NCBI GenBank assembly: GCA_002293145.1 | Contig: DBCO01000020.1 | Location: forward strand, 1-64,000 | Length of the DNA: 64,000 nt | From: Akkermansiaceae bacterium UBA956 | Lineage (GTDB): Bacteria; Verrucomicrobiota; Verrucomicrobiia; Verrucomicrobiales; Akkermansiaceae | Direction of reading: 5' to 3' | In this document: in pieces, positions 33,231 to 42,398 of the stretch | Layout: each line of letters opens with the position of its first letter | How positions within the stretch are numbered: the stretch's first letter is position 1 | Notes under the pieces: generated by a model | What the model was told of the DNA's origin: nothing | The model's database searches: none | What the model saw: only the letters and a program-made list of their open reading frames with translations | Made by a program: the position numbers and the translations under genes

Positions 33231-33953
33231 ATGCGCATTGCTTTATTCGGAGACATACACGCGAACCTAGAAGCCCTCGAAGCTGTCCTAGAGGATGCTC
33301 GTGAACAACATTGTTCGGATTACGTGTGTCTTGGTGATGTGGTCGGCTATAACGCTAACCCTGCGGAGTGCCTCGAAATTGTTCGCGAGATGAACTGCCC
33401 AGTGGTAAAGGGAAACCATGATGAGGATGCGGCGGGTGATCATTCCTTGGAAACGATGAACCCGACTGCGGCCACTGCTCTGATGTGGACGCGCGAGCAA
33501 CTCACCCCTGAACAACGCTTGTGGTTACGGAAACTGCGCATAGTGCGTCAGGTGGCCGATTTTACAGTCGTGCACAGCACCTTGGATCAGCCGACGAATT
33601 GGAACTACGTGACCAATCGCTTCGATGCAATGTCGAATTTTTCCTATCAATTCACTCAAGTCTGCTTCCATGGTCACACGCATGTGCCGCGGGTCTACAT
33701 CAAGGACTCCAAGGTGCATGAGGTCGCTGCTGAATCAGTCGTGGTCGAGCCTGGAGCGAAATATTTCATCAATGCTGGATCGGTCGGTCAACCACGTGAT
33801 GGTGACTGGCGCTCGTGCTATGCGATTTATGATATCGAAAGTCGTTTGATTGTGTTTCGTCGGGTCGAATATGATTTGGCCAAAACACAGAGGAAAATCC
33901 TCGAATCAGGATTGCCTCCGATGCTCGCAGAGCGTTTGGCGGATGGCCGGTAA
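33231..33953 (+). CDS. calcineurin-like metallophosphoesterase (YfcE/MJ0936-like)
   Basis: 240 residues with the full metal-binding motif set: GDIHAN (7-12), GDVVGYNANP, GNHDEDA, a His at TVVHS and GHTH. Two-metal phosphodiesterases of this type act on small phosphodiesters or serve as serine/threonine phosphatases. Substrate not predictable. Single gene, 100 nt after the ABC operon, with paired repeats upstream. Confidence 0.88.
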   Translation: MRIALFGDIHANLEALEAVLEDAREQHCSDYVCLGDVVGYNANPAECLEIVREMNCPVVKGNHDEDAAGDHSLETMNPTAATALMWTREQLTPEQRLWLRKLRIVRQVADFTVVHSTLDQPTNWNYVTNRFDAMSNFSYQFTQVCFHGHTHVPRVYIKDSKVHEVAAESVVVEPGAKYFINAGSVGQPRDGDWRSCYAIYDIESRLIVFRRVEYDLAKTQRKILESGLPPMLAERLADGR

Positions 33954-34055
33954 TGCCTATTGTGCCGCTTGATTGGCCACAAAAAGCATGAAATCCGCCA
34001 AGGATTATAAGGTTGCATTTTTTTGCGTTTTCTTGCGTCAATAGAAACGTAGATC

Positions 34056-34090
34056 GTAAAAACCCCATCGCGCAGTGAACGGATGGGGTT
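34056..34090 (-). terminator. intrinsic terminator of the Gfo/Idh gene
   Basis: On the minus strand AACCCCATC pairs with GATGGGGTT (34090-34082 with 34069-34061), a 9-bp stem with a 12-nt loop, and the T-run continues past the stem. It lies just after the oxidoreductase stop. Confidence 0.85.
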
Positions 34091-34105
34091 GATTTGACGA
34101 GAAAC

Positions 34106-35233
34106 TCACGCGCGGTGTGTCCAATCGGGGAGTCGGATGATTTCGCCACCTTTTTGTGCGGAGTCATGCGAGAGAATGCCGGTGCAGGTGATGTTTGCGG
34201 ATTCAATTGCGTTCGGGTAGGCATCTACACTGCTTTGCAGCATTTTGACAAACTGATAGACAAGGTGCGGGTGAGAGCCACCGTGACCTGCACCTTGGGT
34301 GAAGGATAGGTGATCTTCTCCGCCGTCGCCACCGTAAACACCACCCGTAGTGAAGAGTTGAATTTCTTCAGGCAGGTAGTGGGCGAAGTCGGGGCAGGTG
34401 ACTTCCTCGGGGATTTCAGGCTCGGGCTTTTTCGCAGTGTGCACGATCAAGGGGCGGTGCTCGATGAGCGGCCACTCGACGGATTTTTTTTGACCATAGA
34501 CTTCGAAGGATTCGCGGTATTGGCGAGCGACATCGAAGAGCGAGCGGTAAAGGTGAGCCGAGACATCACTATCCTTGAACTTGATGTGTGTGGTCTCGAC
34601 GGCATAGGGCGAACCGTAGCAGGAGTGCATGGATTCATCAATGGTACCCGAGCCAAAGCAGGAAACGTATTCGGCTTCATTACGGGCGAGCCCGAGGATC
34701 GGTCCGACGCAGTGGGTGGCGTAGTACATCGGTGGCAAACCAGGCCAGTAGCCGGGCCAGCCTTCCATGTCTTGTTGGTGGGAGGCCTTGAGGAATTGCA
34801 GTTTGCCAAGCTCACCTTTGTCGTATAGCTCTTTCATGTAGAGGAACTCGCGGGCATAGCAAACGGTCTCCATCATCATGTATTTCAAGCCTGTTTGCTT
34901 GACCAGTTCGACGATGGTTTTGCAATCCTCGACAGAAGTTGCCATTGGCACGGTGCAAGCCACGTGTTTACCGGCTTTGAGCGCAGCGATGGTTTGTGCC
35001 GCGTGATCGGGGATCGGCGAGTTGATGTGAACCGCGTGCACGTTGGGGTCATTGAGCAGGTCATCGTAGCTGCTGTAGCGAACGGGAATGTTGAACTTGT
35101 CACCGACTTCATCCAGTTTGGATTGAGTGCGTTGGCAAATTGCATACATAGTAACGCCCTTGAGGCGTTGGTAGATAGGGATGAATTCGGCTCCGAAACC
35201 GAGGCCTACGATGGCGATATTGATGTCTGACAT
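34106..35233 (-). CDS. Gfo/Idh/MocA family oxidoreductase
   Basis: 375 residues from ATG 35233. The N-terminal Rossmann fold has GLGFGAEFIPIYQ (about residues 10-22), followed by the family's alpha/beta C-terminal domain. These enzymes oxidise or reduce sugars and sugar derivatives with NAD(P). The usual EKP motif, whose Lys is catalytic, is replaced by TVP in GKHVACTVPMATS. This makes classical sugar dehydrogenase activity doubtful or shifted. An MMMETVCYAREFLYMKELYD segment and a His-rich loop (GAGHGGSHPHLVYQ) follow. Single gene with its own terminator. Confidence 0.85.
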   Translation of the reverse strand: MSDINIAIVGLGFGAEFIPIYQRLKGVTMYAICQRTQSKLDEVGDKFNIPVRYSSYDDLLNDPNVHAVHINSPIPDHAAQTIAALKAGKHVACTVPMATSVEDCKTIVELVKQTGLKYMMMETVCYAREFLYMKELYDKGELGKLQFLKASHQQDMEGWPGYWPGLPPMYYATHCVGPILGLARNEAEYVSCFGSGTIDESMHSCYGSPYAVETTHIKFKDSDVSAHLYRSLFDVARQYRESFEVYGQKKSVEWPLIEHRPLIVHTAKKPEPEIPEEVTCPDFAHYLPEEIQLFTTGGVYGGDGGEDHLSFTQGAGHGGSHPHLVYQFVKMLQSSVDAYPNAIESANITCTGILSHDSAQKGGEIIRLPDWTHRA

Positions 35234-35394
35234 GCTAGCAGTTTTGATATCATACATAGTGATTTTTGACTAGTAGCATTTTGTGTCATTCTGCGCCTAT
35301 GAGCGAAATGTGATGGTCGTTAGATTGGAAGATTGTGATCATCTACGGAAAAGGTACTTGCTCTTGGCACCGATCTTTTTTTTACTGGTTCGTG

Positions 35395-36243
35395 ATGAAT
35401 GATGATTTCGATTGGTTGATCGAGAGGGCGCTGGGGGAAGATGTGGGTGCTGGTGACGTGACGGTGCAGTATTTCGTGCCGGAAGCTCGGCAGGCTAGGG
35501 CCTTGTTGGTAGCGCGTCAGGAGGGCGTGATTGCGGGCACAGAGCTGGCACGGCGGGTATTTTTGAAGGTGGATCCAAGCTTGAGCGTAGATGTCTTGAT
35601 TGAAGATGGTGCGCGCGTGGCAACTGGGGCGATTGTGATGAAAATCAATGGCTCTGCACGCTCGATTCTCACCGCGGAGCGAACGGCACTCAATTTCATG
35701 CAGCGCTTGGGGGGCATCGCGACGCAGACGCATGAATATGTGCAAATGGTCGATGGCACGCAGGCAAAAATTTTGGATACCCGCAAGACCACGCCGGGTT
35801 GGCGAAAGTTGGAAAAAGCGGCGGTGCTCAGTGGTGGTGGCGTCAATCATCGCATGGGCTTGTACGATCGTGCAATGGTGAAGGACAACCATCTCGTCGC
35901 GGAAGGCGGTATCGCAGCCTTGCAGCAGGCGATTTTGTGCTTAAAACATGATCATCCAGATGTCGAGGTCGAGCTGGAGGCGGATCGATTGTCGCAAGTG
36001 GCGGAGTTTTTGAAAATGACTGATGTAGACTACATTTTACTCGATAACATGAGCCTCGCCGAGCTGCGTGAGGCTGTGGAAATGCGCGGTGCGCGGACCA
36101 AACCGATGCTCGAAGCGAGTGGCGGCGTGAATTTGGACTCGGTGAGACCGATCGCGCGAACGGGTGTGGATTTCATCTCGGTGGGAGCCTTGACGCATTC
36201 GGTAAAGGCCATGGATTTGGCGCTGGACTTTGTGGGATCATGA
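35395..36243 (+). CDS. nadC: nicotinate-nucleotide pyrophosphorylase (carboxylating)
   Basis: 282 residues. Converts quinolinate and PRPP to nicotinate mononucleotide in de novo NAD synthesis. Hallmarks: EDVGAGDVT (14-22), RTALNFMQRLGGIAT, ILDTRKTTPGWRKLEKAAVLSGGGVNHRMGLYD, KDNHL and EASGGVNLDSV. ATG 35395 rather than the upstream ATG-less extension. The stop overlaps the birA start by 4 nt (ATGA). Confidence 0.95.
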   Translation: MNDDFDWLIERALGEDVGAGDVTVQYFVPEARQARALLVARQEGVIAGTELARRVFLKVDPSLSVDVLIEDGARVATGAIVMKINGSARSILTAERTALNFMQRLGGIATQTHEYVQMVDGTQAKILDTRKTTPGWRKLEKAAVLSGGGVNHRMGLYDRAMVKDNHLVAEGGIAALQQAILCLKHDHPDVEVELEADRLSQVAEFLKMTDVDYILLDNMSLAELREAVEMRGARTKPMLEASGGVNLDSVRPIARTGVDFISVGALTHSVKAMDLALDFVGS

Positions 36244-36992
36244 GAAGTTGGGAGCGAGCGGACGGAGCTGAGGTACGTTGGTATGATGAGGTGGACTCGA
36301 CCAATGATGTGGCAAAATTCTGGGCGCAATCGGGAGCCATCGAGGGCTCCGTAGTCTGCGCTGAAGTGCAGTCAGCGGGTCGCGGTCGCCGTGGTGCGGT
36401 GTGGGTTTGCCCTGCGGCAGAGGGCTTGGCGTTTTCGGTGATTTTGCGTCCGACGATGTCGCGGGCTCTCTGGCCGCGGATTGCGCTTATTACTGGGTTG
36501 GCGGTTGCGCAAAGCTTGGAGTATTTTGGGATCGCCGCAGAGCTGAAATGGCCCAACGATGTGTTGGTTGCGGGCAAAAAAATATGCGGCGTGCTGGTAG
36601 AGGCCGTGGGCGATGCCGTGATCGTGGGCGTAGGCATCAATGTGGGCGTGCGGGAATTTCCTGATGAATTGCGAAAAATCGCAACATCGGTGTGGCTGGA
36701 GTCTGGCCGAGAAATCGAACGCGACGAGCTGCTGGAGGAGGTCGTGAAGCGAACGGTGCATCAAGTGGCTGGCATTGAGGGAGAATTTTCCGAGCTTTTG
36801 GACGCTTGGCGGCAGCGTTGTGCCTTGACGGGGAAATGGGTGAGTTGCTTGATCGCAGAGCAACCATTTGTGGGAATAGTGCGTGGCGTCAGTGATGCGG
36901 GTGAGCTGTTGCTGGATATCGATGGCGAGTTGCGCGCCTTGCTGCAAGCGGATCAAATTCGGGTGATCGCGAATTCACGCTCTGGGGATTGA
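36240..36992 (+). CDS. birA: biotin-[acetyl-CoA-carboxylase] ligase, without DNA-binding domain
   Basis: 250 residues. Attaches biotin to the carboxyl carrier protein through biotinyl-AMP. Motifs: STND (20-23), GRGRRG (biotinyl-AMP loop, about 48-53), LKWPNDVLV and GVGINV. There is no N-terminal helix-turn-helix, so this is the mono-functional class without the repressor role. The small C-terminal SH3-like domain ends in LLQADQIRVI. Translationally coupled to nadC. Confidence 0.93.
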   Translation: MRSWERADGAEVRWYDEVDSTNDVAKFWAQSGAIEGSVVCAEVQSAGRGRRGAVWVCPAAEGLAFSVILRPTMSRALWPRIALITGLAVAQSLEYFGIAAELKWPNDVLVAGKKICGVLVEAVGDAVIVGVGINVGVREFPDELRKIATSVWLESGREIERDELLEEVVKRTVHQVAGIEGEFSELLDAWRQRCALTGKWVSCLIAEQPFVGIVRGVSDAGELLLDIDGELRALLQADQIRVIANSRSGD

Positions 36993-37040
36993 CGAACGGA
37001 GTATCGCAAGCTAGCTTGCCAACCCGCGTGGCGGAAATTC

Positions 37041-37967
37041 ATGGAATCAAGAAACAAAATCATCGTCGGAACGAGGGGCAGTGAGCTGGCCCTGTGGCAG
37101 GCTGAGGCCACGGAGAGTTTGCTGCGTGCCGCATTTCCAGATATGAAAGTGGTGCGGCAGGTGATTAAAACAACCGGCGACCGACGCACCGATGTGGCGC
37201 TGAGCCAGGTGGCGAAAAGTGAGGGCATTCTCGACAAAGGCGTCTTTACCAAGGAATTGGAAATCGCACTGGAAGCAGGTGAAATCGACGTGGCAGTGCA
37301 CAGTCTCAAAGATGTGCCAACCGTGTTAAACGATCATTTCATGATCCCAGCTACACTCGAGCGCGCCGGCGTGCGCGATGCTTTGGTGTGTCGCACCGAG
37401 GGCGGCCTTGCAGCTCTACCCGAGGGGGCAAAAGTCGGCACCAGCAGTGTGCGGCGTGCTCGACAATTGCAGTGGTTGCGCCCCGATCTCCTATTATGTG
37501 ATTTGCGTGGAAATGTTCCGACTCGATTGAATAAGCTGGCACAAGGTGAAGAATACGATGCCATTATGCTGGCCGAAGCAGGCTTGCTGAGGCTCGGTTA
37601 TTTGGAGCGCAACGATCTTGGCCTGCACTTCGCGATTTTGCCCGAAGATGAATTTTTTCCCGCCGCAGGGCAGGGGGCGATCGGACTGGAAATTCGTAGT
37701 GATGACGCTTGGATGAAAGAATGCTTGAAACAGATCAATCATCAGCAAACATTTGTTCGTGTCACAGCTGAGCGCGAATTCTTGCGTCTGCTCGATGCCG
37801 GCTGCCACACTCCCGTGGGTGTGTATTCGGTATTGCATGAGAACGAGTTGTCGATGTATGCGCGGGTATTTCCTGAACAAGGAGGCGAGCCAAAAGTGTC
37901 GCAAGTGAGCGGAAGTGCCGCCGAACCAATCGCTGTGGCGAGAGAACTATTTGAAACATTATCATGA
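37041..37967 (+). CDS. hemC: porphobilinogen deaminase (hydroxymethylbilane synthase)
   Basis: 308 residues. Polymerises four porphobilinogens to hydroxymethylbilane. Motifs: GTRGSELALWQ (10-20), HSLKDVPT (87-94), GTSSVRRARQLQ (133-143) and Cys255 in DAGCHTPVG, which binds the dipyrromethane cofactor. The stop overlaps the start of the cobA/hemD fusion by 4 nt, so consecutive enzymes of the pathway are coupled. Confidence 0.95.
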   Translation: MESRNKIIVGTRGSELALWQAEATESLLRAAFPDMKVVRQVIKTTGDRRTDVALSQVAKSEGILDKGVFTKELEIALEAGEIDVAVHSLKDVPTVLNDHFMIPATLERAGVRDALVCRTEGGLAALPEGAKVGTSSVRRARQLQWLRPDLLLCDLRGNVPTRLNKLAQGEEYDAIMLAEAGLLRLGYLERNDLGLHFAILPEDEFFPAAGQGAIGLEIRSDDAWMKECLKQINHQQTFVRVTAEREFLRLLDAGCHTPVGVYSVLHENELSMYARVFPEQGGEPKVSQVSGSAAEPIAVARELFETLS

Positions 37968-39472
37968 GTGAAAAAGGAATTTGTTATTTGGTCGGGGCTG
38001 GTCCCGGCGATCTGGGATTGGTGACATTGCGTGCCAAGGAGTGCATTTCACTCGCTGATGTGCTGGTCTATGATGCGCTCAGCAGTGCGGAATTGCTGAG
38101 ATGGACCAAGAAGGATTGTGAAAAAATCTACGTCGGTAAGCGCGCGAAAGATCACGCTCTTCCTCAAGATCAGATCAATGCCTTGATCGTGCAGCGCACC
38201 AAGGAAGGAAAAAACGTCGTTCGTCTCAAGGGCGGCGATCCGATGATTTTCGGTCGCGGCGGAGAAGAAGCGGCAGAGTTAGCCGATGCAGGTGTGGCCT
38301 TTGAAATCGTTCCAGGAATCAGCTCCTCGATTGCTGGTCCATGTTACGCGGGCATCCCTGTGACGCATCGCGATCATTGTTCACAACTAACGATTTTCAC
38401 GGGACACGAGGACCCTACGAAGGAAGAAAGCTCCATAGACTACGAGCAACTCGCTAAGGCTCCCGGCACGAAAGTTTTCCTCATGGGCGTGGCACGTCTG
38501 CGGACGATCTGCGAGCAATTTGTCAAGCATGGCGCGGCAGCGGACACACCGATCGCGCTTACCCGCTGGGCGACTACGGGATCGCATCGGACCATCGAGG
38601 GCACACTCACGACGATTGCGGACATCGCCGAAAAACAGAATTTTTCCTCTCCCGCCGTTGCCGTCATTGGCAATGTTGTCAAGGAGCGCGCCAAGATCAA
38701 TTGGTTCGAAAAACGGCCACTCTTCGGCAAGCGGATCGTAGTCACCCGCACCCGTGAGCAAGCAGGGACTCTCAGCAAAGAGCTGGCAAACCTTGGCGCT
38801 GATGTGGTCGAACTGCCAGTGATTCGCATCGAAGATCCCGTTGATAAATTGGGCTTCGCGGAGCTCGTTTCATCCGCGCACGAGTATGACTGGCTGGTTT
38901 TCACCTCGCCGAACGGTGTCAGTCGCTTTTTTGATGCATTTTTCTCGATTCACGATGATGCTCGTTGCCTCGGTAAACCGAAAATCGCCGCCATTGGGCC
39001 GGGAACCGTGCAAAAACTGCGCGAATATCACATCGGCTGCGACTTATTGCCGGAAAAATACGTGGCCGAGGGGCTCGTCGAGGCATTCAAGAAAGAAGAC
39101 ATCGAGAATCTCACCGTGATGGTGGTCAAACCTGAGGTCTCGCGCGATGTTGTCTCGACCGGACTACAAGCGATGGGCGCGATCGTCGATGATTGCATCG
39201 CCTACCGCACAGTGGCCGAAACCGAAGACCCGACGGGTGCGGTGGCGCGGCTTCGCGAAGATGGCGCGGATGTGATCACTTTCACTTCTGCCTCTACAGC
39301 GGAACATTTCTTTGCGCTCAACGTGCCATGGCCAGCGCATTGCGTGGCGGGTAGCATCGGTCCTGTGACTACTCAGGCTCTCGAAGAACTGGGGCATCCG
39401 CCTGCCTTTGAAGCGAAACAACACGATATTCCAGGCCTCATCAAAGCGATTCGCAAGCACCTCAAGGTGTGA
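37964..39472 (+). CDS. cobA-hemD: fused uroporphyrinogen-III C-methyltransferase / uroporphyrinogen-III synthase
   Basis: 502 residues. N-terminal SUMT (about 1-245) has VGAGPGDLGLVTLRA and VVRLKGGDPMIFGRGGEEA. C-terminal HemD (about 255-500) has KRIVVTRTREQAGTLSKELANLGADVVELPVIRIE and ITFTSASTAEHF. The fusion makes uroporphyrinogen III and methylates it to precorrin-2 for siroheme or cobalamin. This fusion is common in several phyla. Operon with hemC. Confidence 0.95.
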   Translation: MSEKGICYLVGAGPGDLGLVTLRAKECISLADVLVYDALSSAELLRWTKKDCEKIYVGKRAKDHALPQDQINALIVQRTKEGKNVVRLKGGDPMIFGRGGEEAAELADAGVAFEIVPGISSSIAGPCYAGIPVTHRDHCSQLTIFTGHEDPTKEESSIDYEQLAKAPGTKVFLMGVARLRTICEQFVKHGAAADTPIALTRWATTGSHRTIEGTLTTIADIAEKQNFSSPAVAVIGNVVKERAKINWFEKRPLFGKRIVVTRTREQAGTLSKELANLGADVVELPVIRIEDPVDKLGFAELVSSAHEYDWLVFTSPNGVSRFFDAFFSIHDDARCLGKPKIAAIGPGTVQKLREYHIGCDLLPEKYVAEGLVEAFKKEDIENLTVMVVKPEVSRDVVSTGLQAMGAIVDDCIAYRTVAETEDPTGAVARLREDGADVITFTSASTAEHFFALNVPWPAHCVAGSIGPVTTQALEELGHPPAFEAKQHDIPGLIKAIRKHLKV

Positions 39473-39523
39473 TTTTTTGCTGATTCCATGGTTTGATTTT
39501 TCTCACAACTTTTCTCAACGCTC

Positions 39524-39949
39524 ATGTCATTTCCGATTCGATCAGCCTCTGTGGCTACCGCGGGTGTTTTTGTTTTTGCACGCATTCTCGATAAAATCCG
39601 CTTGGATGCGGCGGGTCAATTGCCCGCTGGGTATCACGTCGGGATCATCGAGGGCAAACGTACCTTTGATGACCGCGTAAGCCGATTTTTAGGCGTTGAT
39701 TTCTCGGCCTTGCGTGAACGAGTCTTGCAAGGCGGAAGCGATGAAGAAGTGATCGAATGGTGCTTCGAAAACGGTCGTCGTCCCGATGCGGAGCAAATCG
39801 AAATCTGGAATGGTTTCATGCAAAAACGCGGATGGAATGACGCCGCTGCCGCAGGATTGGTGCAGCAAAAAATCGATGCCGGATTGGCGCATCGCGATGA
39901 CATCCAGACATTCTTTGCCTTGTTCGATGCCGAAGAAGGTCGTGCCTGA
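39524..39949 (+). CDS. DUF5069 domain protein
   Basis: 141 residues. It resembles the DUF5069 family: an ARILDKIRLDAAGQLPAGYH core, the FLGVDFSALRERVLQGGSDEEVIEWCFENGRRP block and WNGFMQKRGWND at the C-terminal end. It is frequent in Planctomycetes and Verrucomicrobia. Function unknown. Probably cotranscribed with the next gene (5-nt gap). Confidence 0.82.
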   Translation: MSFPIRSASVATAGVFVFARILDKIRLDAAGQLPAGYHVGIIEGKRTFDDRVSRFLGVDFSALRERVLQGGSDEEVIEWCFENGRRPDAEQIEIWNGFMQKRGWNDAAAAGLVQQKIDAGLAHRDDIQTFFALFDAEEGRA

Positions 39950-39954
39950 TACCC

Positions 39955-40413
39955 ATGAAAGCGCGATTGCTAGAACAGATTCGCGAAGAATTGCGTGGGC
40001 AATTGCTGCGCTTGAGCAAAGCGGCGCAAGAAGCCCACGCGGCAGCGACCGATCCCGGTAGCAAGGCCGAGAGTAAGTATGATACGCGCAACCTCGAAGC
40101 CTCCTACTTGGCGACAGGTCAAGCGCGCCAAGTCGATGAACTTGCGACCAGCGTGCGGATTTTCGATGCGCTAGAGTTGCCCGATTTTCCCGACGTAGCC
40201 GCCATCGACGTCGGTGCTCTGGTGGAAATATCGCTGCGCGGAAATGCACTGCATTTTCTGCTAGCCCCCACCGCTGGCGGTTTAGAAATTTTTCATGAAA
40301 GTAAGGAAATCACCGTCCTCACCCCATCGAGCGAGCTTTATGGTAAATTATTAGGTTTGCGAGCAGGTGACGAACTGGATGCCCCGCCACTGCGAGTGGT
40401 GGCGATTGCTTGA
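39955..40413 (+). CDS. GreA/GreB-like small protein
   Basis: 152 residues. The N-terminal coiled coil has KAAQEAHAAATDPGSKAESKYDTRNLEASYLATGQARQV, a pattern seen in a GreA/GreB-related family of short transcription-elongation-factor-like proteins. The C-terminal half is a small beta domain (ALVEISLRGNALHFLLAPTAGGLEI). Whether it binds RNA polymerase is not known. Forms a pair with the DUF5069 gene. Confidence 0.75.
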   Translation: MKARLLEQIREELRGQLLRLSKAAQEAHAAATDPGSKAESKYDTRNLEASYLATGQARQVDELATSVRIFDALELPDFPDVAAIDVGALVEISLRGNALHFLLAPTAGGLEIFHESKEITVLTPSSELYGKLLGLRAGDELDAPPLRVVAIA

Positions 40414-40466
40414 GTCAAAAGATATGATAGCCAAGTGGGGATGATTGATCTCGAGCATGGAGCGCC

Positions 40467-40499
40467 AAAAAACACAGCCCTGGAAAGCTGTGTTTTTTT
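40467..40499. terminator. bidirectional terminator between the GreA-like gene and nuoF
   Basis: AACACAGC (40471-40478) pairs with GCTGTGTT (40487-40494). A-runs on the left and T-runs on the right extend the pairing, so it can terminate transcription on both strands. It serves the end of the nuo operon on the minus strand. Confidence 0.9.
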
Positions 40500-40532
40500 G
40501 GTTTGGTGAGCTCTCTTGTTGAGACGCCACTG

Positions 40533-41933
40533 TTATACTCCCTGCAAAAACTTCCGTTGCGCTTCGGCTTCGGGGTTTTGGGGTTTTTGTGCGTTTTCTG
40601 ATTTGGTGTCGGCGAGGAGTTCGTCGCGGAATTTGGCGACGATGGCTTCGACCGGCCAAGAGCTGGCTTCACCGAAGGCGCAGATGGTGCGGCCGTCGAT
40701 CTGGTAGGCAACGCTTTCCAAGGTGCTGATGTCTTCGGGGCTGGCTTGGCCGTCGACGAGGCGGTCGGTGATTTTTTTCATCCACATGCTGCCTTCGCGG
40801 CAAGGGGTGCACTGGCCACAGGATTCGTGGGCGTAGAAGGAGTTGAGGTTGTTGAGAACCCACGAGATTTTGCGGCTGTCGTCGATGACGATGACGCCAC
40901 CGGAACCGGCCATGGAGCCGCAGGCTGCGAGGCTATCGAAGTCCATCGGGATATCCCAGAAATTCAGATCGCGGGTGCTGCCATCGGGGTTCTTGAGCTT
41001 GAATGTTTCATCGCAGCGGAGGATTTTCGAGGAAGACCCACCAGGGATGACGGCTTTGAACTCGCGGCCGTCTTTGGGACCACCGCAGATGTCGTAGAGT
41101 AGCTCGCGCATGGTGAGCTTGCCGACTTCGACCTCGAAGTAGCCGGGCTTTTTGACATCACCTGAGACGCAAAGAATCCGGGTGCCAGTGTTGCGATCGA
41201 CGCCGAGTTTGGCATAATCATCACCACCCATTTGCACGATGTGTTTGACGTGACAGAGCGACTCGACGTTGTTGACAATGGTAGGGCACATGTAGAGTCC
41301 CAGTGCCGCGGGGAAATACGGTGGCTTGATGCGCGGGTAGGGGCGCTTGCCTTCGAGTGATTCGATCAATCCCGTTTCCTCACCGCAAATGTAGGCACCG
41401 GCACCGCGATGCACGTAGATTTCGAGATCGAAACTTGAGCCGAGCACGTTCGGGCCGACAAGATTTTTCGCACGTGCTTCAGCGATGGCATTCTCGACAA
41501 TTTCTGCGGCGGCAGGGAATTCTTCGCGGATGTAGATGTAGGCGGTGTGAGCGCCGACGGCAAAGGCAGAAATGACCATGCCCTCGATGAGTTGATGCGG
41601 GTCTTGGTGAAGAATGTAGCGATCCTTAAAGGTGCCGGGCTCGGATTCGTCACCGTTACAAATAAGATAAACGGGCTTGGTGTTGTTCGGCGGAATGAAG
41701 GTCCACTTCATGCCGGTGGGGAAACCAGCGCCGCCGCGACCGCGGAGACCGGATTTTTTCACTTCCTCAGTGATGTCCTTGGGGGCCATGGTGATGGCTT
41801 TTTTCAATTGTTCATAGCCGCCGTTGCGGATGTAACAATCGATCGAAGGATCATAATCGGCGCGATCGATGTTTTTGAAAATCAAGCGATACTCGCGGGC
41901 ATGTGGTTCTTTGCCGGTAAGGTAGGTGATCAT
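40533..41933 (-). CDS. nuoF: NADH-quinone oxidoreductase subunit F
   Basis: 466 residues. Carries FMN, the NADH site and the N3 [4Fe-4S] cluster of complex I. Motifs: GLRGRGGAGFPTGMKW (FMN/NADH), GAGAYICGEETGLIESLEGKR, and ESCGQCTPCREG with the later Cys in ICAFGE. An Ala/Glu/Gln-rich C-terminal tail follows. It is the last gene of the operon, behind a toxin-antitoxin pair that separates it from nuoE. Confidence 0.95.
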   Translation of the reverse strand: MITYLTGKEPHAREYRLIFKNIDRADYDPSIDCYIRNGGYEQLKKAITMAPKDITEEVKKSGLRGRGGAGFPTGMKWTFIPPNNTKPVYLICNGDESEPGTFKDRYILHQDPHQLIEGMVISAFAVGAHTAYIYIREEFPAAAEIVENAIAEARAKNLVGPNVLGSSFDLEIYVHRGAGAYICGEETGLIESLEGKRPYPRIKPPYFPAALGLYMCPTIVNNVESLCHVKHIVQMGGDDYAKLGVDRNTGTRILCVSGDVKKPGYFEVEVGKLTMRELLYDICGGPKDGREFKAVIPGGSSSKILRCDETFKLKNPDGSTRDLNFWDIPMDFDSLAACGSMAGSGGVIVIDDSRKISWVLNNLNSFYAHESCGQCTPCREGSMWMKKITDRLVDGQASPEDISTLESVAYQIDGRTICAFGEASSWPVEAIVAKFRDELLADTKSENAQKPQNPEAEAQRKFLQGV

Positions 41934-41981
41934 AATGTGTCGGAAGGTCTAAAGTCTAGAAGGTTGGAAAGTCGGGAAAAG

Positions 41982-42374
41982 TTAGGAGAGAGTGGGAACT
42001 TTGACGAGTTTTACGCCGTAGGGGACAAAGCGTTCGAAGTCGGCTATGTTGCGGGTGGCGACGGGTTGGCGATTGCAGAATGCCGCTGCGGCGATCATGC
42101 AATCGGCATGAGAGCCGCGTTTGCGACCGGTGAGATGAAATAAGCGTGAGGCGAACTCGGCCTGTACTTCGGTGAATGGTTGGATGCCGCCGCGGAGGAT
42201 GGCGTGGACGGCGTCCTTTTGTTCCTTGCTATGAGGTCCGTTGCAAAATTCTGACCAAGTGATGACCGATGCCGCGAGCGGGATCTTGTTTTTCAACCAT
42301 CCGTGTACCATCTCCACCTGCGCCGAGCGGCAGGTGACAAGGTCGATCAGGATGTTGGTATCAAGGTGGATCAC
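41982..42374 (-). CDS. vapC: VapC-like PIN-domain toxin
   Basis: 130 residues. PIN-domain ribonuclease with the acidic residues Asp5 (MIHLDTNILI), Glu42 (TWSEF), Asp91 (SHADCMIAA) and Asp112 (NIADFERF), all intact. Type II toxin partner of the RHH protein immediately upstream (24-nt gap). The pair sits inside the complex I operon between nuoE and nuoF. Just downstream (41942-41985), 8-9-nt tandem-like units (AAGGTCTA/AAGTCTAG) run along the plus strand. Confidence 0.85.
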   Translation of the reverse strand: MIHLDTNILIDLVTCRSAQVEMVHGWLKNKIPLAASVITWSEFCNGPHSKEQKDAVHAILRGGIQPFTEVQAEFASRLFHLTGRKRGSHADCMIAAAAFCNRQPVATRNIADFERFVPYGVKLVKVPTLS

Positions 42375-42398
42375 GCGAAAAAAGGAGTCAAAAATGGT

